Notes: a model not told the origin generated them from the letters alone. Counted from the first letter of the stretch, positions 8,615-21,127 are shown. The stretch: DNA of 64,000 bases from Actinomadura bangladeshensis (GCF_004348335.1 NZ_SMJW01000008.1:1-64000); one strand, 5' to 3'. Made by a program: numbers and translations.

Positions 8615-9649
8615 ATGAGATTCTTGTTCACCGCCGGTGGCAGCGCAGCGGTCGTCTTCGGCATGGCCCCTCTCGCGACGGCGGCGCGGAACGCGGGACA
8701 CGACGTCCTGATGACCGCCGAAGAGCCGCTGGTGGACACCGCGGCGGCCATCGGGATCCCCGCGGTCGCCACGCCCCCTCCGGGGATGACCGCCGCCCGG
8801 CTGGACGCGCTGCTGGACCTGGCGGAGGACTGGCCGGCCGATGTGGTCGTCGGCGGCCTGTCCTATGTCCCGGGGCTGGTCGCCGCCCATCTCAAGGTCC
8901 CCTACGTGCGGTCCTACTGGGGCATCTCCCCGTTGCGGGCCGAGGAGGGGCTGCCGGCCCTGCTGGCACGCATGGGCCTGGCCGGGCCGCCGGAGCACGA
9001 CATGTTCATCGACGTCTGCCCGCCGTGCCTGCGGCCGTCGCCCGCCGCCGGGGCGCAGCCGATGCGCTGGATCCCGCGCAATCGCCAGGTCCGCCTCGAA
9101 CCCTGGATGTACACCCGCCCCGAGGGCCGCCGCCGCGTCCTGATCACCTCGGGCTCGCGCATCCCGCTGCTCCGTACCGCGGGCGGCTCCCTGCGGCAGC
9201 TGGTGGACCGGCTGACCCGGGAGGGGGCCGAGGTGATCATCGCGGCACCCGACGGGGGCGCCGCGGAGTTCGGCGCCGGGCCGGGCGACGTCCGCATCGG
9301 CTGGATGCCGCTGGACGTGGTGGCCCCCACCTGCGATCTGGTCGTGCATCACGGCGGCGCGGCCACCGCGATGACCTTCATGAACGCCGGCGTCCCGCAG
9401 CTGATCACGCCCGAGGTCGGCTACGCGAAGGTCGTCGGTCGGGACATCGCCGGCTTCGGCGGCGCCCTGGTCGTCCTGCCGCGGGAGGAGCCCGGCCGGG
9501 ACCCGGCCGAGGTGATCGCCGCGGGCTGCCGGGAGATCCTCACCACCCCCCGGTACGCCGAGCGGGCCCGGGTCCTCGCCGAGGAGATCGCCGCGCTGCC
9601 GACCCCCGACGAGGTCGTCCGCACGCTGGAGGCCCTCGCGAGGGCCTAG
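8615..9649 (+). CDS. Glycosyltransferase 1 (GT-B, GT1 family)
   Basis: A 344-residue sugar transferase for natural products. The N-terminal RFLFTAGGSAAVVFGMAPLA is the acceptor-domain start, and the C-terminal half has WIPLD-like [20 protein letters not shown], the nucleotide-sugar site. It is clearly paralogous to glycosyltransferase 2 at 17023: both carry [18 protein letters not shown] and EPGRDP-EVIAA. It is about 58 residues shorter, mostly by loss of a loop in the acceptor domain (after about residue 50). The start ATG is at the usual position for the family. It likely attaches one of the cluster's deoxysugars. Confidence 0.9.
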   Translation: MRFLFTAGGSAAVVFGMAPLATAARNAGHDVLMTAEEPLVDTAAAIGIPAVATPPPGMTAARLDALLDLAEDWPADVVVGGLSYVPGLVAAHLKVPYVRSYWGISPLRAEEGLPALLARMGLAGPPEHDMFIDVCPPCLRPSPAAGAQPMRWIPRNRQVRLEPWMYTRPEGRRRVLITSGSRIPLLRTAGGSLRQLVDRLTREGAEVIIAAPDGGAAEFGAGPGDVRIGWMPLDVVAPTCDLVVHHGGAATAMTFMNAGVPQLITPEVGYAKVVGRDIAGFGGALVVLPREEPGRDPAEVIAAGCREILTTPRYAERARVLAEEIAALPTPDEVVRTLEALARA

Positions 9650-9708
9650 GCCGCGGAGCCCGCCGACGGGCGCACCGCCTGCTCCCGAACCGCGCCGGCG
9701 GCCGGGAT

Positions 9709-10689
9709 TCAGGCGGTGGCTCCCCTCGCGCTCGAACGCACCATGTCGACCAGCCGGGTCTGGTGGACGATCGCCTCCGCCTGGGCCGCGTAGTCCGCGC
9801 CCCGCAGGATCGAGCGGGCGAAGGACTCGGCGATGTTCTTGAACTGGTGGTCTGCCGGGAGGGTCAGCTCCTCCGTCCGGTCCTGGGACTCGATGCGGAC
9901 CACGGGCCGCCGGCTCGGCGGCGGGGTGAAGGCCCGCTCCAGCGTGAGCCGGGCGCGATCGCCCCACAGCGAGTAGCAGGACCGGTAGGAGTGCTCGAAG
10001 CCGAAGGACAGCTCGACGGTGACGCCCGACGGGGTGCACAGCAGGGCGTGGCCGGCCAGGTCGACGCCCCGGGCCGGGTCGGTCCGCAGCACCGAGCCGA
10101 CGACGTCCAGCTCGGCGCCGAGGAAATGGGAGGCCGCGCGGATCGGGTAGACGCCCACGTCCAGCAGGGCGCCGCCGCCCAGCTCGGGCCGGTAGCGCCA
10201 GTCGGCCGCGTCCAGCGGCGGGATGCCGAAGCTCGCGCTGAACACGCGGAGCTCGCCGATCCGGCCGTCCGCGATGAGCTTGCGCACCGTCTCGTGCTGG
10301 CTGTGATGGAGGAACATGTAGTTCTCCATCAGCAGCAGCCCGGCCTTCCTGGCCTGGTCCACGAGGCCGAGGGCGGTGGCGTGGTCACCGGTGAGCGGCT
10401 TCTCCGCGAGGACGTGCTTGCCGGCCGACAGGGCGCGGCTCGCCCAGTCCGCGTGCAGGCCGGTCGGCAGCGGGATGTACACCGCGTCGACGTCCGGCCG
10501 GTCCAGCAGTTCCCCGTACCCGCCGGCCGCGCCGCAGCCGAAGCGCCCGGCGACCTCGCGCGCCTTGGCCGGGTCGCGGCTCGCGACCGCCGTCAGCTCG
10601 ATGCCCTCGGCCTCTTTCATCGCCGGCAGGACCCGGCGGAGCGCGATGCTCGCGCAGCCCAGGACTCCCATGCGGATCGCGGATGGCAT
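9709..10689 (-). CDS. NDP-hexose 3-ketoreductase (Gfo/Idh/MocA family)
   Basis: A 326-residue oxidoreductase with an N-terminal Rossmann motif (MGVLGCASIALRRVLPAM) and the family signature AEKPLTG, which contains the catalytic Lys. It resembles the 3-ketoreductases (SpnN/UrdT-like) that act after the NDP-hexose 2,3-dehydratase in 2-deoxygenation, reducing the 3-keto group. It is the last gene of the long minus operon starting at 18231. The ATG is preceded by AAAGGA. Its partner 2,3-dehydratase is 41 kb away at 51871. Confidence 0.9.
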   Translation of the reverse strand: MPSAIRMGVLGCASIALRRVLPAMKEAEGIELTAVASRDPAKAREVAGRFGCGAAGGYGELLDRPDVDAVYIPLPTGLHADWASRALSAGKHVLAEKPLTGDHATALGLVDQARKAGLLLMENYMFLHHSQHETVRKLIADGRIGELRVFSASFGIPPLDAADWRYRPELGGGALLDVGVYPIRAASHFLGAELDVVGSVLRTDPARGVDLAGHALLCTPSGVTVELSFGFEHSYRSCYSLWGDRARLTLERAFTPPPSRRPVVRIESQDRTEELTLPADHQFKNIAESFARSILRGADYAAQAEAIVHQTRLVDMVRSSARGATA

Positions 10690-10702
10690 GCGGTGCGTCC
10701 TT

Positions 10703-11308
10703 TCAGCCGAGCTGCTCGACCAGGCGCCGCTCGATGTCCCGGCACCGGTGGTAGTCCGGCAGCAGGCCCGCCGCGGCCGCCTCGGCCAGCCGCGGGGCGG
10801 CCTGGTCCCGTTCGGACGTGATCGGCTCGTCGGGGATCGGCAGCCCCAACTCCGCGTCGAAGGCGGACACGGCCTTCTCGTATTCGGCCGCGTAGGGCTC
10901 GGTGAGCATGTACGACATCACGGTGTCGTCGGCGAGGGAGACGAAGGCATGGCCGACGCCGACCGGGAAATAGACCGCGCGGAACTCCCGCGGGTTCACC
11001 AGGACCGAGTCCCACTTGCCGAAGGTCGGTGAGCCCACCCTGATGTCGACGACGATGTCGATCGCCTCGCCGGCCGCGCAGTAGACGTACTTCGCCGTGC
11101 CGGGAGGAGTGACCGTGTAGTGGACTCCCCTGACCACACCCCGCCGGGACCTGCTGTGATTGGTCTGCGCGACAGGGGGGAACGGGCCGCCGCGGGCCTG
11201 GGCGAACGCGTGTCTCTGGTACGGGGATACGAACAGCCCGCGATGGTCGGGGAACACATCGGGAGTGAAGACGAGTGCGCCCTCGACCGCAAGCTCCGCC
11301 ACCTTCAC
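10703..11308 (-). CDS. dTDP-4-keto-6-deoxyhexose 3,5- (or 5-) epimerase
   Basis: A 201-residue RmlC-type cupin. It has RGVVRGVHYTV with the catalytic His, a conserved lysine in GTAKYVYC, IDIVVDIRVGSPTFGKW, and FPVGVGHAF in the C-terminal strand. Such enzymes invert C5 (and sometimes C3) and thereby set an L-configured sugar. Its presence points to at least one L-hexose. The GTG start is preceded by AAGGAG. It sits 13 nt upstream of the 3-ketoreductase in the same operon. Whether it acts at C3, C5 or both cannot be read from the sequence. Confidence 0.92.
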   Translation of the reverse strand: MKVAELAVEGALVFTPDVFPDHRGLFVSPYQRHAFAQARGGPFPPVAQTNHSRSRRGVVRGVHYTVTPPGTAKYVYCAAGEAIDIVVDIRVGSPTFGKWDSVLVNPREFRAVYFPVGVGHAFVSLADDTVMSYMLTEPYAAEYEKAVSAFDAELGLPIPDEPITSERDQAAPRLAEAAAAGLLPDYHRCRDIERRLVEQLG

Positions 11309-11333
11309 CTGGATCTCCTTGCATTCGGGACGC

Positions 11334-12443
11334 TCACAGCGTGCTGAGGACTTCGCAGAGCGCGTTGATCGTCTTCTCCTGAAGCTCGATCGAGAGCGCG
11401 GGATACATGGGCAGCGAGAAGATCTGGCCCGCCAGTTCCTCAGTGACCGGAAGCGAGCCGTTCCGGTAGCCCAGATGCGAGAAGCCCGTCATGGTGTGCA
11501 CGGGCCAGGGGTAGCTGATGTTGAGCTCGATGTCGTAGCCGCGCAGCCGTTCGAGGATGTCGTCGCGGCGCGGATGCCGGACGACGTAGACGTAGTACAC
11601 GTGCTCATTGCCCTCGACCACCTGCGGGAGCTTCAGGCCGGTGTCCCGCAGACCCTCCGCGTACCGCCGCGCCACGTCGCGCCGGCCGGCGATGTACGCG
11701 TCGAGGCGGCCGAGCTTGCGGCGCAGGATCTCCGCGTACAACTCGTCGAGGCGGCTGTTGTGCCCCGGCGTCTCGACGACGTAGTAGCGGTCCTCCATGC
11801 CGTAGTACCGCAGCCTCCGCAGCTTCCGCGCCACCTCGCCGCTCGCGGTGATCACCGCGCCGCCGTCACCGTAGGCCCCCAGGACCTTGGTCGGGTAGAA
11901 GGAGAACGCCGCGGCGTCGCCCATCGTGCCGGCCGGCATGCCGTGGTGGCGCGCCCCGTGCGCCTGGGCGCAGTCCTCGAGGATCACCAGGTCGTGCTCG
12001 TCCGCGAGGGCCCGCAAGGGCCGCATGTCGACGCACTGCCCGTACAGGTGGACCGGCAGCAGGCAGCGCGTCCGGTCGGTGATGGCCGCCTCCACCTGCG
12101 CGGTGTCCATCAGGTGGTCCTCCGCGCGCACGTCGACGAAGACCGGCCGGGCGCCGACCGCGTCGATCGCGACGACCGTCGGCGCGGCCGTGTTCGACAC
12201 GGTGATCACCTCGTCCCCGGGGCCGATGCCCAGCGCCTGCAGGCCGAGCTTGATCGCGTTCGTGCCGTTGTCCACCCCGACGCAGTGCGCGATGCCGTGG
12301 TAGGCGGCGAACTCCTCCTCGAAGCCGCGCACGCTCGGGCCCAGCACGAGCCGTCCGGAGCCGAACACCGTCCGCACCGCGTCGAGGATGTCGTGGTGCT
12401 CCTTCTCGTATTCGGCCAGGTAATCCCATACTCGAATGGTCAC
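11334..12443 (-). CDS. NDP-hexose aminotransferase (DegT/DnrJ/EryC1 family)
   Basis: A 369-residue PLP enzyme with the Schiff-base lysine in [18 protein letters not shown] and the cofactor Asp in LEDCAQAHG. It transfers an amino group to a keto sugar. Sequence type alone does not decide between C3 (DesV/DnrJ-like) and C4 (SpnR-like). Because a true 3-dehydrase is encoded at 6079, C4 amination of a 2,3,6-trideoxy-4-keto sugar is the better fit. The GTG start overlaps the stop of the N-methyltransferase by 4 nt, so amination and methylation are coupled. Confidence 0.9.
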   Translation of the reverse strand: MTIRVWDYLAEYEKEHHDILDAVRTVFGSGRLVLGPSVRGFEEEFAAYHGIAHCVGVDNGTNAIKLGLQALGIGPGDEVITVSNTAAPTVVAIDAVGARPVFVDVRAEDHLMDTAQVEAAITDRTRCLLPVHLYGQCVDMRPLRALADEHDLVILEDCAQAHGARHHGMPAGTMGDAAAFSFYPTKVLGAYGDGGAVITASGEVARKLRRLRYYGMEDRYYVVETPGHNSRLDELYAEILRRKLGRLDAYIAGRRDVARRYAEGLRDTGLKLPQVVEGNEHVYYVYVVRHPRRDDILERLRGYDIELNISYPWPVHTMTGFSHLGYRNGSLPVTEELAGQIFSLPMYPALSIELQEKTINALCEVLSTL

Positions 12444-13165
12444 GATCGCTCCTTGGCCGCCACACCGACGAAGATCCCGCGGCCGCCCTGGACGCCCTCG
12501 ACGTACTCGGCCTCAAGACCGGCCTCAGCGAAGGCGGATTCGTACTGAGCGCGAGTGAACAGCCTGTGCTCGTACGTCTCCGAGAAATGCCGCACCCCGG
12601 TCCGCGCGTCGGCGACCAGGAAATGCACGTCCATGGTCGAGGCGTCCCCGGAGCGCACCGTGTGCGACATCCTCGCGATGGACCGCGTCCCGGACTTGAC
12701 GACGTCATCGGAGACGTATCCGTCGATGAACTTCTCCAGGAACCACCAGGGCTCGACCACGACCACTCCCCCGTCGGCGAGATGGCGCGCGAAGCATTCC
12801 AGCGTTCCGCGCAGTTCGCCGACGCTCCGGGTATGGCCGATCGCCCCGAAGAGGCAGACGACGGCGTCGAACCGGCGGCCGAGGTCGAAGGACCGCATGT
12901 CGCCCTGGTGCAGCGGCACGTCCGGCAGCTTGGCCCGTGCCGCGGCGAGCATGTCCTCGGACAGTTCGACCCCCTCGACCCGATCGACGAACTCGGCGAA
13001 GTGCACGAGGTGCCCGCCGGCCCCGCATCCGACGTCGAGCAGGGAGCCCGCTCCCGGCCGCCGGCCGCGGATCACTTCGGTGAGGAACTCGGTCTCCGCC
13101 CGGTAGTCCTTGCCCCGGGCGCTGTTGAGGTCGTCGTGGATTTCGGCAACGTCACGTCCGTACAC
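12440..13165 (-). CDS. NDP-aminosugar N,N-dimethyltransferase (DesVI/SpnS type)
   Basis: A 241-residue SAM-dependent methyltransferase. Motif I is [28 protein letters not shown] and VVVVEPWWF are characteristic of the DesVI/TylM1/SpnS aminosugar methylases. It is expected to methylate the amino group set by the aminotransferase that follows it. The GTG at 13165 is chosen because GGGAGGGA lies just upstream and homologues begin MYGRD-like. The start overlaps the end of the 4-ketoreductase by 14 nt. Confidence 0.9.
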   Translation of the reverse strand: MYGRDVAEIHDDLNSARGKDYRAETEFLTEVIRGRRPGAGSLLDVGCGAGGHLVHFAEFVDRVEGVELSEDMLAAARAKLPDVPLHQGDMRSFDLGRRFDAVVCLFGAIGHTRSVGELRGTLECFARHLADGGVVVVEPWWFLEKFIDGYVSDDVVKSGTRSIARMSHTVRSGDASTMDVHFLVADARTGVRHFSETYEHRLFTRAQYESAFAEAGLEAEYVEGVQGGRGIFVGVAAKERS

Positions 13166-14171
13166 TGGGCTCCCTCCCTGGAGCTCCGCCCTGGTCGAGC
13201 AAGGCGGCCACGGTGCGGTCCACGGCGTCTCGCAGCCGCGTACGCGCACTCCATCCCGAAGCGCGCCGGAAGGGTCCGGGGTCGATCGCCACGCTCAGGA
13301 AGTCGATGATCGGCGCGTCGGCGCGCGGCGGTACCGACAGCACCGGCACCGCCGGCCTCCCGGTGTGCGCGGCTACCGACTCCGCCACGGTCCGGAAGAC
13401 CGCCCCCAGCGCGTCGCGGCGGCCGGTGCCCACCAGCCAGTGGCGTCCGGCGAGGGCGTCCGGACGCCGCAGCGCGGCCACGAACGCCTCGGCCGCGTCC
13501 TCGACGTACACCAGGTCGCGTTCGACCGTGCCGTCGTGCCACATGGTCAGCGGCTCGGCGGCCAGCGCCCGGCGGACCATCAGGGACACCACGCCCTGAT
13601 CGGGGACGGGCGACAGCCGGCTCTGCCCGAAGACGGTCGGCAGCCGCAGGCTCACCCCGCGCAGCACGCCCTCCACCGTGGCGGCCTTCAGGACCCGCTC
13701 CGCGGTGAGCTTCTGCCGGTCGTAGGCGGTCTCGGGGCGGTCGGGCTCGCCGCCGTCCAGCGGGTGCTCCGGCGGGAGGCCGACCTGGGAGGTCGTGGCG
13801 GCGAACACGACCAGCGGAGGCGCCCCCGCCGCAGGCCGCCGCCGGAGGGCCTCCACGAGGTCGCGCATCACCCCGACGTTGACCCGCTCGCTGTCCGGGT
13901 GCCGCTCGGCGTCGCGCCAACCGCCGCTGTGCTTGGCCAGGTGGAGGACCGCGTCCGCGTCCGACACCGCGTCGCCGAGACACGCGGTGTCGGTGAGATC
14001 CGCGGTCCGCACCTCGACGTCGGCGCCGGCCCGCTCCGGGACCGGGCTGCGCCGGCGGGCCACCGCGCGCAGCCGGACCGGCAGGTCCGCGAGAAGCGCC
14101 GTGAGGACGGACCCCAGGTATCCGGACGCCCCGAGCACGCACACCACCGGCCTGCCTCCGCTCCTGGTCAC
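13152..14171 (-). CDS. NDP-hexose 4-ketoreductase (extended SDR)
   Basis: A 339-residue NAD(P)-dependent reductase of the epimerase/dehydratase superfamily. The nucleotide site is VCVLGASGYLGSVL, and the catalytic Tyr-Lys pair lies in ETAYDRQKL. It resembles the UrdR/EryBIV-type enzymes that reduce the 4-keto group of deoxysugars. An amino sugar carrying nitrogen at C4 does not need it, so it implies a second, neutral deoxysugar or a shunt. GTG start; it lies 17 nt after the ACP gene in the same operon. Confidence 0.85.
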   Translation of the reverse strand: MTRSGGRPVVCVLGASGYLGSVLTALLADLPVRLRAVARRRSPVPERAGADVEVRTADLTDTACLGDAVSDADAVLHLAKHSGGWRDAERHPDSERVNVGVMRDLVEALRRRPAAGAPPLVVFAATTSQVGLPPEHPLDGGEPDRPETAYDRQKLTAERVLKAATVEGVLRGVSLRLPTVFGQSRLSPVPDQGVVSLMVRRALAAEPLTMWHDGTVERDLVYVEDAAEAFVAALRRPDALAGRHWLVGTGRRDALGAVFRTVAESVAAHTGRPAVPVLSVPPRADAPIIDFLSVAIDPGPFRRASGWSARTRLRDAVDRTVAALLDQGGAPGREPSVRT

Positions 14172-14188
14172 CGGACCGTTCCCGCCGC

Positions 14189-14455
14189 TCAGGAGGCTTC
14201 GCGGGCGAGCCGCGCGTTGACGGCCTCGATCAGGGCCCGCGGCGTGGTCGAATCGAGCAGCGTCTCGTCGTCCAGCTCGACGCCGAACTCCCGCTCGATC
14301 CGGCCGCCGGTCTCCAGGACGGCCAGCGAGTCGTAGCCGAGCTGCGCGAGATCGGTGTCCACGGTGTCGGCTCGGACGCCGTCGCCGTCGGTCGCGCCCG
14401 AAGCCTCGTGCAGGATGCGACGGAGATCCGTGATGGTGAATTCACCGAATGCCAT
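14189..14455 (-). CDS. Type II PKS acyl carrier protein
   Basis: An 88-residue ACP. The phosphopantetheine serine is S43 in LGYDSLAVLE, surrounded by the usual acidic helix II. It carries the growing poly-beta-keto chain made by the KS-alpha/KS-beta pair. Its start overlaps the KS-beta stop by 14 nt, in the classical KS-alpha, KS-beta, ACP order. Confidence 0.95.
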   Translation of the reverse strand: MAFGEFTITDLRRILHEASGATDGDGVRADTVDTDLAQLGYDSLAVLETGGRIEREFGVELDDETLLDSTTPRALIEAVNARLAREAS

Positions 14456-15698
14456 TGCGGCCCCTTTCCCTCGGTCCGTTCCAGTCGATGGATCGCAGGA
14501 CGACCGCGGAGTTGAAGCCGCCCTGCCCGCGCGCCAGGACGACGGCCGCGGCCACGGGCGCGCGCCGCGGCCGCGCGGTCACCAGGTCGATGTCGTACTC
14601 GGGCGCGAGGACGACGTTCGCCGTCGGCGGGATCAGTCCCGACCGCATGGCGAGGAGGGCGGCGGCGACGTCCAGCGGGGCGCCGCCGGATCCGAGCCGG
14701 CCCGTCATGGTCTTGGGCGCGGTGACCGGCACCCGGCGGGGCCCGAAGACCCCGGTGATCGCCGCCGCCTCGATCCGGTCGAGTTCCGGGAGGCCGGCAC
14801 CGTCGGCGAAGACGACGTCGATCTCGTCCGGCGCCAGGCCCGCGTCGTCCAGCGCGATCTCGATCGCCCTCCGCAGCCCCGGCTCCCGCCCGCTGCCCGG
14901 CCTGGGGTCGAACGTGGCCCCGTACCCGCAGATCTCGCCGTAGCCGCGGGCCGCGCCGCGCCGGCGGGCGGCCGCGAGGTCCTCGATGATCACCAGTGCG
15001 CCGCCCTCGCCCGGCACGTGCCCGGCCGCGTCGGCGTCGAACGGGAGGTAGGCCCGCTCCGGCCGCTCGCTGGTGCTCAGCCTGCCGCCGGCGAGCTGGG
15101 CCACCCATCCCCACGAGCAGATCGACGCGTCGATGCCGCCGGACACGACGAGGTCGGTGCCGTCGCGGACCAGGCGGCGCGCCTGCGCTATGGCGTCCAG
15201 CCCGCCCGCCTGGTCGCTGACCAGCACGCCGCTGGGGCCGCGCAGGCCGTGCCTGATCGAGATCTGGCCGGTGTTGACCGCGTAGAACCAGGCGAAGGAC
15301 TGGTAGGCGCTGACGTACTGGCCGCCTTTGCTCCACAGGTTCTGGAGTTCGCCCTGGCCGAACTCGAAGCCGCCGCACGAACTGGCGGTCACCACGCCCA
15401 TCCCGAACTCCGGCATGTCCCGCGTACGCACACCGGCGTCGGAGAGCGCCTGGTCCGAGCACACCAGGGCGAGCTGGGTCATCCGGTCGGTCTGCGGGAT
15501 GAGCCTGCTCGGGAGGTGCTCCGCGGCGTCGAACCCGGACACCTCTCCGGCGAGCTTCGCCGGATACCGCCGCGGATCGAATCGCGTGACGCGGCCGATG
15601 CCGCTCTTACCGCTGCAGGTGGCGGTCCAGTAATCGGTCGCGCCGAATCCGTTCGGGGCTACGACGCCGATTCCGGTCACCACGGCTCTGGGGGTCAT
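14442..15698 (-). CDS. Ketosynthase beta / chain length factor
   Basis: A 418-residue homologue of KS-alpha with the active-site Cys replaced by Gln (Q163 in [11 protein letters not shown]), the hallmark of KS-beta. It pairs with KS-alpha, sets chain length and primes by malonyl decarboxylation. The ATG at 15698 overlaps the KS-alpha stop by 4 nt, giving the usual translational coupling for 1:1 expression. Chain length cannot be assigned with confidence without a phylogenetic comparison to decaketide angucycline CLFs. Confidence 0.95.
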   Translation of the reverse strand: MTPRAVVTGIGVVAPNGFGATDYWTATCSGKSGIGRVTRFDPRRYPAKLAGEVSGFDAAEHLPSRLIPQTDRMTQLALVCSDQALSDAGVRTRDMPEFGMGVVTASSCGGFEFGQGELQNLWSKGGQYVSAYQSFAWFYAVNTGQISIRHGLRGPSGVLVSDQAGGLDAIAQARRLVRDGTDLVVSGGIDASICSWGWVAQLAGGRLSTSERPERAYLPFDADAAGHVPGEGGALVIIEDLAAARRRGAARGYGEICGYGATFDPRPGSGREPGLRRAIEIALDDAGLAPDEIDVVFADGAGLPELDRIEAAAITGVFGPRRVPVTAPKTMTGRLGSGGAPLDVAAALLAMRSGLIPPTANVVLAPEYDIDLVTARPRRAPVAAAVVLARGQGGFNSAVVLRSIDWNGPRERGRNGIR

Positions 15699-16966
15699 GC
15701 CGGCGCCCTGCCGGGACGGGTCAGGACCATCGCGCTCTGGAAACCGCCGAAACCGCTGCCGACCGTGAGCACGGTGTCGGTCCGCCAGTCGCGCGCCGTG
15801 ACCGGCACGTAGTCGAGGTCGCATTCGGGATCGGGCTCGTGCAGGTTCGCTGTCGGGGGCACCACGTTGTTCTCCATGGCCAGGACCGAGGCGGCGATCT
15901 CTATCGAGCCGATCGCACCGAGGGAGTGGCCGACCATCGACTTGATGGAGCTGATCGGGGTACGGCGGGCGTGCTCGCCGAGGCTGCGCTTGAACGCGGC
16001 GGTCTCATGCCGGTCGTTCTGCTTGGTCCCCGAGCCGTGCGCGTTGATGTAGTCGACGTCCCGCGGGTCCATCCGCGCCCCGGCCAGCGCCGCGCGGATG
16101 GCCTCGGCCATCTCGCGGCCGTCGGGGCGCAGCCCGGTCATGTGGAAGGCGTTGCTCCGGGTGGCGTATCCGGCGATCTCGGCGTACACGCGGGCGCCGC
16201 GGCGGCGCGCCGCGCCCAACTCCTCCAGGACGAACATCGCCGCGCCCTCGCCGAGCACGAAGCCGTTGCGGGTCCGGTCGAACGGCCGGGAGGCGTGCTC
16301 GGGATCGTCGTTGCGCGGCGTGGTCGCCCTGATCGCGTCGAAGCAGGCCACCGTGATCGGCGAGATCGGCGCGTCGGTGGCACCGGCGATCATCACGTCC
16401 GCCGCACCGTCGCGGATCAGCCCGGCCGCGTAGCCGACCGAGTCCAGCCCCGAGGTGCAGCCGGTGGACACCACGGTGGCGGGCCCCTCGGCGCCGGCCG
16501 ACCAGGCGACCTCGGCCGCGAACGAACTCGGCACGAAGTAGCCGTACAGGTGGGGCACGGCGTACTCGTGGTCGACGAGGTCCAGCCGGCCGCCGTCGCT
16601 GACCACCCGGTACTCCTGGTCCAGGCCCATCGTGGCGCCGACGGCGCTGCCCACCGACACCCCGGTGCGATGGGGCGGGACGCCGCCGAGGTCCAGCCCG
16701 CTGTCGTCCACCGCCTCCCGCGCGGTGACGACCGCGAACTGCGCCGCCCGGTCCATGCGGCGCGTCTCCTGCGGTCCCAGGCCGTGCTCCCAGGCGTCGA
16801 AGTCCGCCTCGGCCGCGACCCGGGACCGGAACCCGGCCGGGTCGAAGAACGTGATGCCGCGGGTCGACGTGCGGCCCGCGCTGAGCAGGTCCCAGAACCT
16901 CTTGACCCCGATTCCTCCCGGCGCCAGCACCCCGATCCCGGTGATGGCCACCCGCCGACCGCTCAC
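15695..16966 (-). CDS. Ketosynthase alpha (type II PKS KS)
   Basis: A 423-residue beta-ketoacyl synthase with the complete triad. The nucleophile is C170 in STGCTSGLD, one His is in [11 protein letters not shown] and the other is in [12 protein letters not shown]. It condenses malonyl units on the ACP. The GTG at 16966 ([12 protein letters not shown]) follows a G-rich Shine-Dalgarno sequence and gives the normal length; longer readings of this frame extend into unrelated sequence. Second gene of the 18231-9709 operon. Confidence 0.96.
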   Translation of the reverse strand: MSGRRVAITGIGVLAPGGIGVKRFWDLLSAGRTSTRGITFFDPAGFRSRVAAEADFDAWEHGLGPQETRRMDRAAQFAVVTAREAVDDSGLDLGGVPPHRTGVSVGSAVGATMGLDQEYRVVSDGGRLDLVDHEYAVPHLYGYFVPSSFAAEVAWSAGAEGPATVVSTGCTSGLDSVGYAAGLIRDGAADVMIAGATDAPISPITVACFDAIRATTPRNDDPEHASRPFDRTRNGFVLGEGAAMFVLEELGAARRRGARVYAEIAGYATRSNAFHMTGLRPDGREMAEAIRAALAGARMDPRDVDYINAHGSGTKQNDRHETAAFKRSLGEHARRTPISSIKSMVGHSLGAIGSIEIAASVLAMENNVVPPTANLHEPDPECDLDYVPVTARDWRTDTVLTVGSGFGGFQSAMVLTRPGRAPA

Positions 16967-17022
16967 ACCGGCCCCCCGTCGTCGCACCTTGTCGCCATGA
17001 CGATCTCCAGCCGCGGACGCCG

Positions 17023-18231
17023 CTAGCGGGAGGCCAGCGCTTCCAGCATCGGGACGACCTCGGCCGGCGTCGGCTGGGCCGCCATCTCCGCGGCGAGCGA
17101 CCTCGCCCGTTCGGCGTAGCGCGGCTCGTCGAGGATCTCCCGGCAGGCCGCGGCGATCACCTCGCCCGGGTCCCTGCCCGGCTCCTGCTCCCGCGGCCAC
17201 AGCGCCTTGGCCGCGCCGAATCCGCCGAGGGACCGCGCGCAGGTGTCGCGGTGGTAGTCCGGCTTGCCCTCGGGGATGATCAGCTGCGGCACGCCGGCGG
17301 CCAGCAGCGTCAAGATGGTGGTCGTACCGCCGTGGTTGACGACCAGGTCGCAGGTGGGGGCGACCGCGTCCAGCGGGATCCAGCCGACGCGGACATCGCC
17401 CGCCTCCCGGCTGAACCCCTCGGCGGCCGGGATGCGGTCGGGGATCCGGTGCTCGGTCAGGTCCCGGTTGCCCGGGGAGGCGGCGACCAGCACATCGGCC
17501 CCCATCCCGGTCAGCTCGGTCACCAGCCGCGGCATGGACCATCCCCCGTCGTGGAACATCAGGCCGCGGCTGCCCGAGGTGATCAGGATGCGGCGGCGCC
17601 CCTCCGGGCGGGTGTACATCCAGCGCTCGAGGCGGCGCTGCGGGTTGCTCGGGATCCAGCGCAGCGGCTGCGCGGGGGGTGCGTCCGCCGGCCGCAGCGA
17701 CGGCGGCGTGGCGTCGAGCAGCAGGTCGGGCCGCGGCAGCGCGTCCAGCCCGAGCCGCTCCAGCTCGGGCCGCAGCTCCTCCTCGGCGCCCGCGTCGATG
17801 CGCGCCACCGGGATCTCGTTCTCGATATGGCGCACGTACGGGATCTTGAGGCGGGCTCCGAGCAGCATCGCCGAGAAGGCCAGCGCGCTGCCCACGATCA
17901 GGTCCGGGGCCCAGTCCTCGGCCAGCCGCCGCAGCGCCTCCCCGCCGGCCAGGGCCATCTTCGCGAAGCCGTGGCCCTGCGCGAGCATCTGCTCGTCCGC
18001 CGGCATCGGCACGTACTGCCGGGGCTTTCCGGAGAGGGGCACGCCCATGAACGTCCGGAGCGGTTCTTCGGTGAAGCAGAACGTGGGGAGTCCGATGGAT
18101 TCCGCGGTCTTCACCCACGGCTCGTGCACGGCCAGCATGACCTCGTGCCCGGCGTTCCGCGCCGCCGTCACCAGTGGGGCCACCGAATAGTAGGTCGGCG
18201 AGGAGCCCGTGACGATGTACAGGATTTTCAT
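17023..18231 (-). CDS. Glycosyltransferase 2 (GT-B, GT1 family)
   Basis: A 402-residue natural-product glycosyltransferase. The start is [20 protein letters not shown], and the donor site is [26 protein letters not shown]. It is of normal length for antibiotic GTs and is the full-length paralogue of glycosyltransferase 1. It is the first gene of the PKS/sugar operon, reading away from the StrR-type site at 18342. It presumably attaches the aminosugar or the neutral sugar to the aglycone. Confidence 0.92.
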   Translation of the reverse strand: MKILYIVTGSSPTYYSVAPLVTAARNAGHEVMLAVHEPWVKTAESIGLPTFCFTEEPLRTFMGVPLSGKPRQYVPMPADEQMLAQGHGFAKMALAGGEALRRLAEDWAPDLIVGSALAFSAMLLGARLKIPYVRHIENEIPVARIDAGAEEELRPELERLGLDALPRPDLLLDATPPSLRPADAPPAQPLRWIPSNPQRRLERWMYTRPEGRRRILITSGSRGLMFHDGGWSMPRLVTELTGMGADVLVAASPGNRDLTEHRIPDRIPAAEGFSREAGDVRVGWIPLDAVAPTCDLVVNHGGTTTILTLLAAGVPQLIIPEGKPDYHRDTCARSLGGFGAAKALWPREQEPGRDPGEVIAAACREILDEPRYAERARSLAAEMAAQPTPAEVVPMLEALASR

Positions 18232-18341
18232 GGCAGACCAAACTGTAGGAATAACGCTGCCGACTTGCTCTCGGACCGTTCTACCCTGAGCCGCCGGCCT
18301 TCTCAAAGCGTTCAAATTGCGCCGTTCAACCGGGCGGCTCC

Positions 18342-18370
18342 GTTCGACTGCGTCATATCCACAGTCGAAC
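18342..18370. promoter_or_regulatory. StrR-type operator, site A
   Basis: Perfect inverted repeat GTTCGACTG, 11 nt, CAGTCGAAC. This equals the recognition consensus known for StrR of the streptomycin cluster. The symmetry extends to 11-bp arms (18340-18350 and 18362-18372). Two further GTTCAA half-sites lie at 18310 and 18324. It sits between the divergent PKS/sugar operon (start 18231) and the ABC exporter (start 18427). It is the probable binding site of the regulator at 45381. Confidence 0.85.
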
Positions 18371-18426
18371 GGACATGCTGAATACTCCCGATAGCGAGCG
18401 ACGATGCGGAACGATGGGAGGAATTC

Positions 18427-20212
<1,786 letters not shown>

Positions 20213-20232
<20 letters not shown>

Positions 20233-21127
20233 CCGAAGCGACGACCGCGCCCGGCACCCGCTCACCGCCGGGCCGGCGCCCAAGCGGGTGCTGCTGACCG
20301 GCGCCACCGGACGGGTCGGCGGCCGGATCGCCCCGCTGCTGCTGCATCGCGGCGACCAGGTGCGCGTCCTCGTCCGCGACACCGCACGGGGCGGTCCGCT
20401 CGCGGCCCTCGGGGCGGAGGTGGTGGGCGGCGACCTGTGCGATCCCGCCGCGCTGCGCCGAGCGGTCGACGGGATGGACGCCGTGGTGCATCTCGGCGCC
20501 GCGACCGGACGCGACGCCACCCCGGAGCGGATGGCGTCGGTGAACCGGGACGGTGCCGCCGCGCTCGCCCGGGCCGCGTTGCGCGCGGGAGCGGCCCGTT
20601 TCGTCTTCGCCAGCACGTACTTCGTCTACGGCCCTGGGCGCGGACGTCCCGCGGACGAGGACGACGCCCTGAAGCCGCAGGGCGTCTACCCGAGCAGCAA
20701 GGCGGCGGCCGAGGAAGCGCTGCAGGACCTGTACCAGCGCGACGGGCTGGGACTGCGCGTGCTGCGGTTCGCCCTGGTGTACGGCTACGGGGACCCGCAC
20801 CTGGCCGAATCCGCGGCACGGATCCGGACGTGGCCGGCGCACCGGCGCCTCCACCTCGTGCATCACGCCGATGCCGGGCAGGCCGTGCTGCGGGCCCTGG
20901 ACGCCGACGGCGTGGACGGACGCGCCTTCAACGTCGGCGACGACGCGCCGGTCACGGCCGCCGAGGTGCTCCGGCTGCACGGGCGGCCGCTCGACCCGGC
21001 GGCGGCGGACCGGCCGCTCGACGACCCGTGGGCGGGCATCGTGGACACCACCCGGATCCGCGCGGACCTCGGCTTCCGGCCCGTGTTCCCGACCGTCTAC
21101 ACCGCCTGGAGCGCGGGCGCCTGGTGA
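20213..21127 (+). CDS. NAD-dependent epimerase/dehydratase (extended SDR), role unknown
   Basis: A 304-residue extended SDR. The nucleotide motif is LLTGATGRVGGRI, and VYPSSKAAAEE contains the Tyr-x3-Lys pair. It resembles nucleotide-sugar epimerases and reductases, but no specific sugar activity is evident. The GTG at 20213 overlaps the ABC gene by 20 nt; an ATG at 20219 is equally possible. Its stop directly abuts the stop of the convergent hydrolase gene, with no intergenic base. It may act on the deoxysugar pathway or on the polyketide. Confidence 0.75.
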
